From the NCBI RefSeq assembly GCF_002079055.1, contig NC_047490.1, positions 868,001-932,000 on the forward strand: a stretch of DNA of 64,000 nt, given 5' to 3'. Positions 10,369 to 21,300 of the stretch are shown here, one piece after another; the first letter of the stretch is position 1; every line of letters begins with the position of its first letter. A program made the translations under genes and the position numbers. The DNA comes from Saccharomyces paradoxus. Lineage: Eukaryota; Ascomycota; Saccharomycetes; Saccharomycetales; Saccharomycetaceae. The notes beneath the pieces were generated by a model that was not told where the DNA came from, made no database searches, and saw only the letters and a program-made list of their open reading frames with translations.

Positions 10369-10563
10369 ATGCCGATGCTGCAGCCGCGATACTCTTTTCC
10401 GCAACAACAGCAATATTTCCCTCGGCCAAAACGCGAAAAGACGGCAAATAAGTATATCGTTCCAAATACTGGTAGTTCTGTACGACTTGTTCGAATAACG
10501 CGAAAAGAGAGTACGGCTTTAATCACCCCACACGGCTTGTATTTTTTCGGAGAACACAAGTAA
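10369..10563 (+). CDS. Candidate small ORF downstream of GTB1
   Basis: A 64-codon ATG ORF starting 45 bases after the GTB1 stop and in the same frame as GTB1. The frame is open from the stop itself. The product is rich in Pro, Gln and Arg/Lys (PQQQQYFPRPKREK, RLVRITRKES) and I recognise no family. The stretch is visibly less AT-rich than the 380 bases after it, and the ORF ends about 50 bases before a 26-T run. It could be an independent micro-ORF, a readthrough extension of Gtb1, or chance. I know of no annotated gene here in S. cerevisiae. Confidence 0.25.
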   Translation: MPMLQPRYSFPQQQQYFPRPKREKTANKYIVPNTGSSVRLVRITRKESTALITPHGLYFFGEHK

Positions 10564-10612
10564 TAAACGTAATGCTAGTTTTTCCGTCTAGCCGATGTTT
10601 ATGCGGCTTTTA

Positions 10613-10638
10613 TTTTTTTTTTTTTTTTTTTTTTTTTT
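10613..10638 (+). repeat. Homopolymer of 26 T
   Basis: An uninterrupted run of 26 thymines between GTB1 and YDR222W, about 305 bases upstream of the YDR222W start. It is a poly(dA:dT) tract of the nucleosome-excluding kind, and its length is likely to vary between strains and sequencing runs. Confidence 0.9.
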
Positions 10639-10943
10639 CATGTTTGTTCTTCCGGTTTCCAAGATGTTTTACAGGTTTATTACAGTGAATTCCAAAAGCT
10701 GTGTTTACTACTGGAATTTGTATGCATATGTTTTGACAATCTTAGGCCTACGCATTTTAAACGTGTTGGTTATAAGAAATAGTGTTTACCAGGAACACAC
10801 ATCTGGGCTTGAATTTATAATGTATAGACATATAAAAATGAAGACATTTCTTGAGTGATAATTGCCGCCCTACTGTATATGATAGTTTCTTAATAGTAAG
10901 GGTGTATAAGAAAGGTCGTGCATACATACAGAGGTATTTAGCG

Positions 10944-12191
10944 ATGCTTGAATCGAACAGTGATAAGATAAAGTTTGCTCCTGTTAAGGAGGTGGACTAC
11001 AAAAAACCAGTGAGCAAGAGTAAAAACTATACTCTTATTAACGACATCCAGCCATTGGAGTGGTATTGTCACAATGATAGTGAAAGTGGTTACCAACACA
11101 CCGTAAATAATAAGACAGACGGTGGTAGGGGTTTATTCAGAGTAATGAAGAAATCGATGGAGACTAGAGTGGAGACCCAAACGCTATATTTTACAGATTT
11201 GCAAACAGGCTTGTGTGGATTTGTTCAATTACTGTATTCTACGGTTATGGGTGGTTTCTATAAAGGTTTCCAATTAAATTTCAAGGTTTTCGGCTCAGAA
11301 ACTAATAACACTGACTACGACGTCTGGGAAAGTTTCAAATTGGACGATATAGCTGAATTTCAACCATTGAAGTTTGTCTCTAGAAGCGTCATTTTTGAAT
11401 TCTTGGACAATAAGGATGAAAAATTGGGTTCCATTGGCCAGTTATCTATCAAATGTGATCTACCAACATGTAACAATACGATTCAGAATTTGAAAATTGA
11501 TTTGTTGGTGGATTTGTTTCAAGGTTTCAAGATGAACCCTAATGGCTGTAATTATTATTTTGATAAACAAGTCTCGACGAGTGATGAATCCATTTCCTCA
11601 GACAAAATGATCAGACATGTGTTCGTACCCAGAGGTAAATGCAATGGTCATATTTCCTACGATAAAAAACTCAATAGCGGCGGCTTCCAAAATAAGAATA
11701 TTTCACTAGCTGACGTTCCTGTGGTTTATCTGGACGCCGTTCAAGGTCTTTTACCAAATAAAGCAGCCAGTAAATGGAATTTCTTATGCTTTCAAAGCGA
11801 AAACTACTCTGTTCTGGCTATAGAATTCACCACTCCTCAAGAACACGATAACGTCACAGTAACAGTTTGGTCAATTACAGAAAAAAACAAACTGATATCC
11901 ATTGGTTCTTCTGTCCATAGCCCAAAACGTCATGTGAGGTTCCGTGCCACTAGTACAGATAAAGAAAGTGGCTGGGTATATCCAACCTCCATCAAGTTCC
12001 CCGGTGGATTTTCAGAACACGACTTGAGGCTAGTTAATAGATACGACGTTCTTGGTGAGTTGCCAAGCATGGTTAGGTCGTTAGCTCAAAAAATTGTCAG
12101 TATTAAACCTTTCATCTATCAGTACTGTCAACCTTCTAAGTATAAACACGAAAAAGGTATCTCCATCGTTGAAAGTACTTTCATCAGTTGA
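10944..12191 (+). CDS. YDR222W: Protein of unknown function, YDR222W homologue
   Basis: The ATG at 10944 gives 415 residues, the length I recall for S. cerevisiae YDR222W. The reading frame is open 31 codons further upstream but without an ATG, so the longer form is not preferred. Function is unknown. It is the duplicate of YLR225C. I see no signal peptide, membrane segment or catalytic motif. The protein is of mixed, globular-looking composition, with several aromatic and Lys/Asn-rich stretches. It lies downstream of GTB1 and upstream of CRF1 on the same strand. Confidence 0.9.
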   Translation: MLESNSDKIKFAPVKEVDYKKPVSKSKNYTLINDIQPLEWYCHNDSESGYQHTVNNKTDGGRGLFRVMKKSMETRVETQTLYFTDLQTGLCGFVQLLYSTVMGGFYKGFQLNFKVFGSETNNTDYDVWESFKLDDIAEFQPLKFVSRSVIFEFLDNKDEKLGSIGQLSIKCDLPTCNNTIQNLKIDLLVDLFQGFKMNPNGCNYYFDKQVSTSDESISSDKMIRHVFVPRGKCNGHISYDKKLNSGGFQNKNISLADVPVVYLDAVQGLLPNKAASKWNFLCFQSENYSVLAIEFTTPQEHDNVTVTVWSITEKNKLISIGSSVHSPKRHVRFRATSTDKESGWVYPTSIKFPGGFSEHDLRLVNRYDVLGELPSMVRSLAQKIVSIKPFIYQYCQPSKYKHEKGISIVESTFIS

Positions 12192-13005
12192 ACAAAAATG
12201 TGAAAGCATTTTCACATGATCTTTTCCTTCTTCCTTTTCTTCCCTCCTTTTTTTTCTTTCCTGTTTCTCCTACCAACTCTAACTAATAATTAATGTATAA
12301 TTGAAATTTTTACATAATCACAACCTAATAACTAATTCACTATCACTTTTTTTTCTCCATTTTGCGGCCACACTTTCCCCTCCCATGGATTATTGCATCA
12401 TTGCGCTATGCTTCTTACTTGCGTAAGCCATAGAACGCGATTATCCTTTTCCCCTCGCCGCATACACATTGAAAACATCACAGGAACGGGTAGAATGGCA
12501 TTTTCGAAATAAAAAGAAATCATATTCTAAATGTTGGGGAGAGAAAACAAAGGGGAATCAATAATCATTAAGGGAAGTCAACCAAACTTTCCTTTTTCGA
12601 ACTCTACCTGGCCTTATATAAAAGCTTAATCTAAACGGGTAAATCGAGATGTACTTGAGTTTGTGAACCTAGTTCTTATCCTTCTCCTTCCAAGAAGAAA
12701 AGCAATCAGTTGAGAGTGTAGCTATATAAGTGGCACCCTAGAAATTGGTTTTTTCTCACAACAAGTTGATTCCTTTTTTGTTGGATCTTATTAGCGGTGG
12801 ATTTGTTAAGAGGTTGTTTTTTTTTTTCTTCTGACTAATCTGTCAATGGTAACAGTAAGCTTAATGAATCAAAAGCCTTTTATAATTGTATCGAGAATTT
12901 TCTTAAAAGAAGGAATATAACTATTTCAGTTAGTACAAAGTTATAAAAGATAATCACTTCATTGAACAGTAGCAGTAGAGTACGGAATAAGAAAAGTGTT
13001 CCAGA
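12192..13005. promoter_or_regulatory. Long upstream region of CRF1
   Basis: An 814-base gap between two plus-strand genes. It begins with a pyrimidine-rich YDR222W 3' region (12220-12265). TATA-like TATATAAA occurs at 12615-12622 and a second tatataag near 12725, followed by T-rich tracts. A gap this long suggests a large promoter or a long leader for CRF1. I see no ORF or RNA gene in it. Confidence 0.45.
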
Positions 13006-14511
13006 ATGTTGCTTAGTGTGCCTATTAAGAGCACCGTGCGGCGCAAGCCACACATCCCAAATAAAAAAACGCCGAAAGAAACAAGTATAACTGCTTCATG
13101 TCCACCAACCTCTTCAACTATCCTTTTTTCATCTGACAATGATGGTAGCTTTGATGCTTTTATGGACCAATCCATAAGTAATGTTTCGAATTTTGAGAGT
13201 AGCTATACCAACGCCAAACGGTTGAAATCAGAAAGTAATAATAGACGGAAGAATCGTTCTTATAAATTTTCGAGAAAGGAAAATATCAATGAGGTAGAGG
13301 AAGAGGCGTCTCTTGGCGACAGCTCTAAGACAGAAGCAGATAATATATTTAATGACCAGCTTATGTCAGCTGGTCGCAGTACATATATCAGTAATAAGCG
13401 CGATGTAAACTTCGGGGCGAATGCAGCTGTAGAACTGCTCGGTTCGCCAACAAGTAAAAGCGAATCTCACCGACAGTACCATACTACTTCGGCGTCTAAA
13501 ATCAACCAAGATGAAGAGGATATTGGTGTTAGTATTTTAATAGACGATCCCAGCGATAGTTGCCAAACGGCATCGATAAATAATGACAGACCTATTACAT
13601 TCCAATATCCAGAAACGGAATCAGATATCGATTTTGATGAGACAGTGATTTTCACACCAATGGATGGTACGAATAAGGAAGCGAAGAATTCCAGACCATT
13701 CAAAAAAAATTCTGGTAGCGATTTTGAGGAGCGTACACTGCTCAATTTGGATGATGGCCGTTTCAGTGAATGCAATCATTTTTCTACATTAGATGTATCT
13801 GACATCTCACATCTTAACGAGAATCTGCATAAAATCAATGAAGTAGAGCTGGATAGACCAGTTGACCACATCCTTAGTCTAGACAACGTCGCAATAAATG
13901 TGAAGAAAAGGGACACGGATTATCTCTATATTAGTTCGAGGGAAGAATTATACGACTCTTCATGTTCATCGGAAGACCCGGCAAATGATAGTTATGATAG
14001 CGATCGCAACATTCAAGAAGTCATTTACAGAGATGATGAATCAACAGACGAGGACGAGAGCTTACCAACTCCGGATCGAAAAAGGAAGAAAATTGGTTCT
14101 AAAGCCTGCGAAATATTGGATTCTAGGAGAGTTGGTATAAAGGTACCAAAGTTACATGTTTGGTCTTTGAGCGGTAAACCGTTCAGTGTTATTGACGGGT
14201 TATGCACAAAGTCGCTCTACCAGTTGGGTGATGACATTGGTACTCCTGGAAGTTTAAGCTCAGGGTCAAGTTCAGCAAATTCACAGGGGGAGCAAAAAGA
14301 AAATCCAACTTTTGATAATGATGCTATGATAGCCGATCTTCTAAACATAGGCGGACTTGAAGTGGAGAAGGTATCCAATGGTCATAATGACCCCATGGGT
14401 GAGGAATTTCTTGATATTCCAAAGGGATCATTATCGCCTTTCAGAGGAAGAAATGATCGTTTGCAAGAGACAGACGCACTCTATGACCTGAAAAATACCA
14501 GAGTACAATAA
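13006..14511 (+). CDS. CRF1: Ribosomal-protein-gene corepressor Crf1
   Basis: Corepressor of ribosomal protein genes that, when TORC1 is inhibited, enters the nucleus and competes with its paralogue Ifh1 for the forkhead protein Fhl1. The call rests on synteny plus the acidic, Ser-rich composition (many DDE/SSE patches, for example STDEDESLPTPDRKRKK). It also rests on a compact conserved segment at about residues 365-407 (VGIKVPKLHVWSLSGKPF), which I take as the Fhl1-binding region shared with Ifh1. The 501-residue length exceeds the 467 I recall for S. cerevisiae. I cannot tell whether this is a C-terminal difference or internal indels. It forms a duplicated block with MFB1 and YDR222W. Confidence 0.85.
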   Translation: MLLSVPIKSTVRRKPHIPNKKTPKETSITASCPPTSSTILFSSDNDGSFDAFMDQSISNVSNFESSYTNAKRLKSESNNRRKNRSYKFSRKENINEVEEEASLGDSSKTEADNIFNDQLMSAGRSTYISNKRDVNFGANAAVELLGSPTSKSESHRQYHTTSASKINQDEEDIGVSILIDDPSDSCQTASINNDRPITFQYPETESDIDFDETVIFTPMDGTNKEAKNSRPFKKNSGSDFEERTLLNLDDGRFSECNHFSTLDVSDISHLNENLHKINEVELDRPVDHILSLDNVAINVKKRDTDYLYISSREELYDSSCSSEDPANDSYDSDRNIQEVIYRDDESTDEDESLPTPDRKRKKIGSKACEILDSRRVGIKVPKLHVWSLSGKPFSVIDGLCTKSLYQLGDDIGTPGSLSSGSSSANSQGEQKENPTFDNDAMIADLLNIGGLEVEKVSNGHNDPMGEEFLDIPKGSLSPFRGRNDRLQETDALYDLKNTRVQ

Positions 14512-15061
14512 GAACAGGGTCTGCTGTGGCAGCGAAGATCAACTTGGAATATCGTATGATGGGGTAGAGAGAAAATTTGGTAGTCAGAATGGACGGCTCC
14601 AGTTGAGAGAGAATCAAGAGGGGATTGAAGTGCAATTAACGAACTGGTCGATCATGTCAGCCCTTTTACCTATTACTGTGCTGTAACTATAAGAACGGCG
14701 GCATTTATTTTATTTTTAGTATTTTTTATATATATGCGTATTCCATTGTTCATTTTTTTCTATTAACTTTCTTATTTATATTTTGTTTCTTGTATAGAGT
14801 TTTGGTTGAAAATTGAAATCCCGACAAAATGGTAGCTCTCTGAGGCATATAATAAACAAAAATTGTAATAGGTGAACCGCCCAGCGGTATAAGCGCATTC
14901 CTTCCGTGGGGCCATTCATAATTATGAGAATGCAATTCTAAAACCGAGTAAATATCTTATGATCATTAAAATTATTAAACTATTATACAATTTTTTTGTT
15001 TTATTTTAATTTTTATATACCCATATAAATAATAATATTAATTATAACCAAAGTGATTTCA
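14512..15061. other. Convergent CRF1/HTB1 3' region
   Basis: A 550-base gap between converging genes. The right part (14940-15060) is extremely AT-rich and suits cleavage/polyadenylation of HTB1. The 61-codon minus frame at 14750-14935 has no features supporting a gene. Nothing else seen. Confidence 0.5.
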
Positions 15062-15457
15062 TTATGCTTGAGTGGAGGAAGAGTACTTGGTAACAGCTCT
15101 AGTACCTTCAGAGACAGCATGCTTGGCCAATTCACCTGGTAAGATCAATCTAACAGCGGTTTGAATTTCTCTAGCAGAGATAGTAGACTTCTTGTTATAG
15201 GCAGCCAATTTAGAAGCTTCAGTAGCAATTCTTTCAAAGATATCGTTAACGAAAGAGTTCAAAATAGACATGGACTTCTGGGAAATACCAGTGTCTGGGT
15301 GAGTTTGTTTCAAAACCTTGTAAATGTAAGAAGAGTATGTTTCCTTTCTAGCTTTGCTTCTCTTTTTACCATCGGTGGAAGTAGAAGTCTTTTTAGCAGC
15401 TGGCTTCTTTTCAGCTGGGGCTTTAGAGGCTGGTTTCTTTTCGGCTTTAGCAGACAT
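15062..15457 (-). CDS. HTB1: Histone H2B
   Basis: Core histone H2B of 131 residues, apparently identical to the S. cerevisiae Htb1 sequence I know. A basic Lys/Ala-rich tail ([20 protein letters not shown]) is followed by the histone fold. The C-terminal helix carries the Bre1/Rad6 ubiquitylation lysine ([12 protein letters not shown]123 in the usual numbering). Codon use is strongly biased to optimal yeast codons, in line with high S-phase expression. It is transcribed divergently from HTA1 across a shared 817-base promoter. A TATA box (TATATAAA on the minus strand, 15591-15598) lies about 135 bases upstream. Confidence 0.99.
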
Positions 15458-15701
15458 TATATGTGTGTATGGTTTGTTTGTGGTTTCGCTTGTTTACGTA
15501 GGAGATATATACTACGAAAAAATTTAAAATGTAAATAAAAGAGACGTATATTTAACAAAACAAATCATCCGAGATGATCGAACCCTGTTGTTTATATACA
15601 TCAAAAAAACTGAGATGCCCCTTTCTTCTAAACGTTACAAGATAACAAACCAAAGTAGTATTTGCCACTACTAAGGCTAATTCTCTTGATTTATCTCCAT
15701 C

Positions 15702-15717
15702 GTTCTCCTTTTTTCGC
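15702..15717 (+). promoter_or_regulatory. Histone UAS 1 (Spt10-type)
   Basis: GTTCTCCTTTTTTCGC fits the Spt10 pattern RTTCYN6TTCGC. It is the element nearest HTB1. Confidence 0.6.
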
Positions 15718-15736
15718 GCGCTGCACCCTTTCACCC

Positions 15737-15752
15737 GCGAAAAAAAGAGAAC
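15737..15752 (-). promoter_or_regulatory. Histone UAS 2 (Spt10-type)
   Basis: The plus strand reads GCGAAAAAAAGAGAAC, one mismatch from the classical yeast histone UAS GCGAAAAANTNNGAAC. Confidence 0.6.
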
Positions 15753-15857
15753 AGGCTTCCCTTTCGGGCGACGAAGAGCGTCTAACCATAGTTAACGACC
15801 CAACCGCGTTTTCTTCAAATTTGAACTCGCCGAGCTCACAAGTAATTCATTTGCGCT

Positions 15858-15873
15858 GTTCCAAAATTTTCGC
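15858..15873 (+). promoter_or_regulatory. Histone UAS 3 (Spt10-type)
   Basis: GTTCCAAAATTTTCGC is a full match to RTTCCN6TTCGC, the strict Spt10 site. Confidence 0.65.
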
Positions 15874-15881
15874 CCCACTGT

Positions 15882-15897
15882 GCGAAACTATTGGAAT
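15882..15897 (-). promoter_or_regulatory. Histone UAS 4 (Spt10-type)
   Basis: The minus strand reads ATTCCAATAGTTTCGC, a full match to RTTCCN6TTCGC. It lies 8 bases from UAS 3 in the opposite orientation. Confidence 0.65.
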
Positions 15898-16044
15898 GGA
15901 TTGTATTTGGTGGCTCAAAAAACAGCAAAATAGTTAACTAATTGTCACTGAAGAAACGCGCGTAGGGATATATGGTTTCTCGTGCTGTTACTCGTTATTG
16001 CTCACCTTATTGACTTCAAAACCTTTTCTCCCCCCTTCTCCGTT

Positions 16045-16051
16045 CACGAAA
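16045..16051 (+). promoter_or_regulatory. SCB element (SBF site) in the HTA1-side promoter
   Basis: CACGAAA matches the Swi4/Swi6 cell-cycle box. SBF is known to act at the HTA1-HTB1 promoter. A 7-base match alone is weak evidence, but the context supports it. Confidence 0.45.
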
Positions 16052-16100
16052 CCAGTCAGTGAATTGTTAATGTTAGCAGTAGGTCTTGGTCTAAAAAAAA

Positions 16101-16108
16101 TATATAAA
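16101..16108 (+). promoter_or_regulatory. HTA1 TATA box
   Basis: TATATAAA lies 167 bases before the HTA1 start codon, within a T/A-rich run and correctly oriented for HTA1. Confidence 0.6.
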
Positions 16109-16274
16109 TAAGAGGCTTGATCTGTTTGTAGATTTTCTGACCTTGTTTAACTATCCTCTTATTTTTGCTTTCGTTCTTACATTCTCTCTTGATATTACAA
16201 CGTCATACAGATTTGGTTATTTCCACGCAAATAAACAAGTTCAAAACAAACAAATTTCATACATATAATATAAA

Positions 16275-16673
16275 ATGTCCGGTGGTAAAGGTGGCAAAGC
16301 TGGTTCAGCTGCTAAAGCTTCTCAATCTAGATCTGCTAAGGCCGGTTTAACATTCCCAGTCGGTAGAGTGCACAGATTGTTAAGAAGAGGTAACTACGCC
16401 CAAAGAATCGGTTCTGGTGCTCCAGTCTACTTGACTGCTGTCCTAGAATATTTGGCCGCTGAAATTTTAGAATTGGCTGGTAATGCTGCTAGAGATAACA
16501 AAAAGACCAGAATCATTCCAAGACATTTGCAGTTGGCCATCAGAAATGATGACGAATTGAACAAGCTATTGGGCAACGTTACCATTGCCCAAGGTGGTGT
16601 TTTGCCAAACATTCATCAAAACTTGTTGCCAAAGAAGTCTGCCAAGGCTACCAAGGCTTCTCAAGAATTATAA
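16275..16673 (+). CDS. HTA1: Histone H2A
   Basis: Core histone H2A of 132 residues. It has an N-terminal [18 protein letters not shown] tail, the histone fold with the acidic-patch region, and the C-terminal KASQEL whose serine (S129) is the Mec1/Tel1 site that yields yeast gamma-H2A. Codon use is strongly optimised, as in HTB1. The start ATG lies in an A-rich context (ataaaATG). It pairs with HTB1 through the bidirectional promoter to give balanced H2A-H2B dimer supply in S phase. Confidence 0.99.
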
Positions 16674-17919
<1,246 letters not shown>

Positions 17920-18332
17920 TGATCCTGTCCAATTTCTTCTTGATATCTTCTCTGTTTTTTAAAATTTAATGAAAAAAAAATTGTGTATAGGAATACGTAT
18001 ATCCATAGTATACTATAAATGAAATAATAACATATATATTTGTAACTAGCTTTTACATTCTAAACTTGTACAATACCATTAAGTTTTTGGTCTGCTATTA
18101 TTATCATTGAAAACGAACGCAAATCATTTAACTAAATAGATGATCAAAAGCGCATCACATAAACAAAATATTGTAATACAAATAATTGAGCTCTGTGTAA
18201 AAATTTATAACGAAGCAAGCGCCTTTTAGGTTCTATAATTCATTCAAAGTTTTAACTAGATATTCGACTTACAAGAAAAAAAAATTACAAGAAACTTTCA
18301 ACCCATAATACGCAAAACGAAGAAAACAACCA
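17920..18332. other. ADK1-SIR4 intergenic region
   Basis: An AT-rich tandem gap containing the ADK1 3' end (a palindromic atagtatactat near 18005) and the SIR4 promoter. No ORF, tRNA or repeat of note. Confidence 0.5.
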
Positions 18333-21300
18333 ATGTCAGATGACAATAAGACACCTAATAGGTCGAGCACTCCAAAGTTTAATAACAATCCAGTAACACC
18401 GAATGATAAAATTCCTGAAACAGCAAAAAAATCCAATGAAATCAGAACACCTAGAATCCCGTTATTCACGTTTGCCAAAGGCAAAAATCATTCAAGGCCG
18501 TCAACCACAACTCATAACTCACCTAACCAATCAACTGATGTAAAACAGGTTTTTCATAAACAGTTGCAACAACCAAAATCCTCGCCACTGAAAAGAAATA
18601 ACTCTAATTCTTTTTCTCACTCAAATCTGGAAAAAATAAGCAACGGCAAACTACTCTCCCTTCTTCGATCCAAAACGTCAGCGGGAAGAATTGAATCGAA
18701 GAATCCTTCACACGATGCTAGCAGGTCTCTAGCAACCTTCGAACAAACAACATTTCCTCTACATGCGGAGCAACAAACTTTTAGCTTGAATACAAAGCCT
18801 GAACATACCATAATACCGATATCAAAATCACAAAACAATAACTCATTTTTATCTGGAGTAAAAAGCTTACTAAGTGAAGGGAAAACGAAGGATCATCCTA
18901 AAGAGATTCTCAGCATAAGCTTGGTAAACACACAATCCGTTCTTGAAAAGTCATTAAAAAAAGAAGCAGTAAACATCGACGCCGGTGTGGTTTCTGTGAC
19001 CAAGAACAAAATTATCAAGGAGGATGATGTAGAAGGAAAGGAGAAAAAGCTGAATGTAAGCGAAAATTCTGCCCGTTCCGATGCACTACCAGCTCCAAAA
19101 GCTAGTGCCAGTGATGCATCTCTGTCACCCAAAGAGAGCAAAACAAGGAGCCCTGAAAATACGAAAGCGAATACTTCACCCAAAGAAGTTTATAGAATAA
19201 ACCAAGAATCTACTAATAAGGGCTTGGAAATAAATCGAGAAAAACTAGAAAAACTAGAAAAAAGTAGGGCAAACAGTACGGTCCCATCGGCTTTATATGC
19301 TAATGAGACATCAATCACAGCAGAAACTCAAACACCAAAGAAAACCTGTCCATCTTCAAAGAAATTCGCCATTGATCAAGATAAAACAGCATTGTTCTGT
19401 GAAAAGACATTGGCATCTTCCAAGTACCAGCCTATAACAGCTGAGCAAGAAATGAAAGAAGATGCCAACCTTAAGAGGATGGAAGTCTTAAAGTCGCCTC
19501 ATTTGTCGAAAAATCCAACTAAAAAACCTCAGGAGTCCAAAATCAGCCAAGATTTGTCAACTAGAGACGAAGAAACCGGCAAGCTTGTTTCTCTTGCTGG
19601 ATACGAAGGCAGAAAAAGCAACTATAGTCCTAGCTCTGGAAGTACAGAAAAAATATATGATATGAACACTCCTACAAATAAAAAAAATGGTGAAAACAAG
19701 GAAACTAAAAAGAAGTCACTCGAAATCAAGAGCACTAAAGCTCACATAATTAAAGCAGCTGAAGAAATCACCAAACATATAGTACCTGATGCACGAATAA
19801 ATAGTAGAAAAGTCCTTCAAAACGTACAGGGGGAATCCCAAATTGGTTTGACGAATAAAACCTCGAATGTTATGCCATCAAAGAGACCATGGCTAGAAGA
19901 CGTACTAATTCCGACGAAAAAGCGCAAGCATAGTGAAGAATCAACTTCAAATACCACAAATCGTACAATAAACACCCAAAACCGGCTAGAGCCCGAGAAG
20001 ATTGTCCAAGATATCTCGAATACAAAAGAATCGACCAACGAGATTAATATCGCTACTCAAAGGTTAAATAAACCGCAGAGCAGTACTGTCGCTTCCACAC
20101 AAATAGTTACACAGAAAAATGATACGGAAAAGGGAACTAATGACTTTTTTCAGGTTGAATCCGCTTCAGTCGAATCTCCAAAAATTGACCGAGAGCATGA
20201 TAATTCGAAAGATGTACCAGTTTCCAAGGCTGTTGAAAGCAAATCTTTATTAAATTTATTCTCAAACGTATTCAAGACTCCTTTCATCAAAAGTGAAAAC
20301 AAACCTTCTCCTAGTAGTGTTCTGCTGGAAGAAAAGACTAATGTTTTAAAAAGCATCGCTCGCACCGAAGGGCCAGGAAATAAGGCTGATAACAGGTCTT
20401 TATCTCAACCAGTTAGTGGAAGTAAGCCTGACTATAACGATGATTTTCAAATTTCTCTATCCCAGCCCTCGAAGAAATCTTTCACGAATTCTCCAAAGGA
20501 TAAGCAGATCAAAGAAGAGAAGCACTACCGTGGGAGAATGGATACAATAATAACTCACCCAGGAAAAATGGAACTTATTTACGTGTCTGACTCAGACAAT
20601 ACATCTTCAGATAATAATAGTCTAACTGACCTGGAAAGTTTAAGTTCTGGTGAATCAAATGAAATCAAGGTAACAAATGATTTCGACACAAGCGCCGAAA
20701 AGAACCAAATTCAAGCAAATAAATGGTTTGACCCTGTATTGGACTGGCGAAAATCGGACCGTGAATTAACCAAGAACATTCTTTGGAGGCTAGCTGACAA
20801 GACAACGTACGATAAAGAAACAATCAATGACCTTATTGAACAAGGGATCCCAAGACACAGCTATCTAAGTGATAATCCCTTGACTAGTGTTACTAATGAC
20901 ATCTGCTCTGTTGAAAACTATGAAACGTCAAATGCTTTCTTTTACCAGCAAGTGCACAAGAAGGACAGGTTACAATACTTGCCATTATATGGAGTTCCTT
21001 CATTGGAAGAATCGAATAACACTGACAAAAATGATTTGACGAATAAAAATATCAGTTCAGGGAAAAAAAGTCAACAAAATTCTACATCCACTAAATCATC
21101 CCAAAAATCAACCACATCATCTCCATTAGACTTTGAAGAAACAAAGCAAAGTACCACACCTACTGCTAAAAACAATAGTGGGGTACCCCGTAGTGATACT
21201 AATTATAGCAAACTCAAAAACACGAAGGAGAACCTTTCGAAAGGCTCTTGGAGACAAGAATGGCTTGCAAATTTGAAACTTATTTCCGTTTCGCTGATTG

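Larger units (their letters stand above)
10324..10943. other. GTB1-YDR222W intergenic region
   Basis: A tandem plus-strand gap holding the in-frame open stretch after GTB1, the T26 tract, and an AT-rich segment that must include the YDR222W promoter. No tRNA or mobile element seen. Confidence 0.5.
15458..16274. promoter_or_regulatory. Bidirectional histone HTB1-HTA1 promoter
   Basis: The shared control region of the H2B/H2A pair. I find four matches to the histone UAS bound by Spt10, written as RTTCYN6TTCGC: 15702-15717, 15737-15752 (reverse), 15858-15873 and 15882-15897 (reverse). The two rightmost fit best. An SCB element CACGAAA for SBF lies at 16045-16051. TATA boxes lie at 16101-16108 towards HTA1 and 15591-15598 towards HTB1. 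The arrangement agrees with the known S-phase-restricted expression through Spt10, SBF and the HIR system. I could not place the HIR-dependent negative element with confidence. Confidence 0.75.

Noticed and set aside
15526-15536. Perfect 11-base ARS consensus (reverse strand) just upstream of HTB1
   Set aside because: Same chance expectation, and it lies in the HTB1 leader/promoter. An origin near this histone locus is known in S. cerevisiae, but I cannot tie this match to it.
15591-15640. B-box-like GGTTCGATC on the minus strand between HTB1 and HTA1
   Set aside because: No A box at the right spacing and no cloverleaf, so not a tRNA gene.
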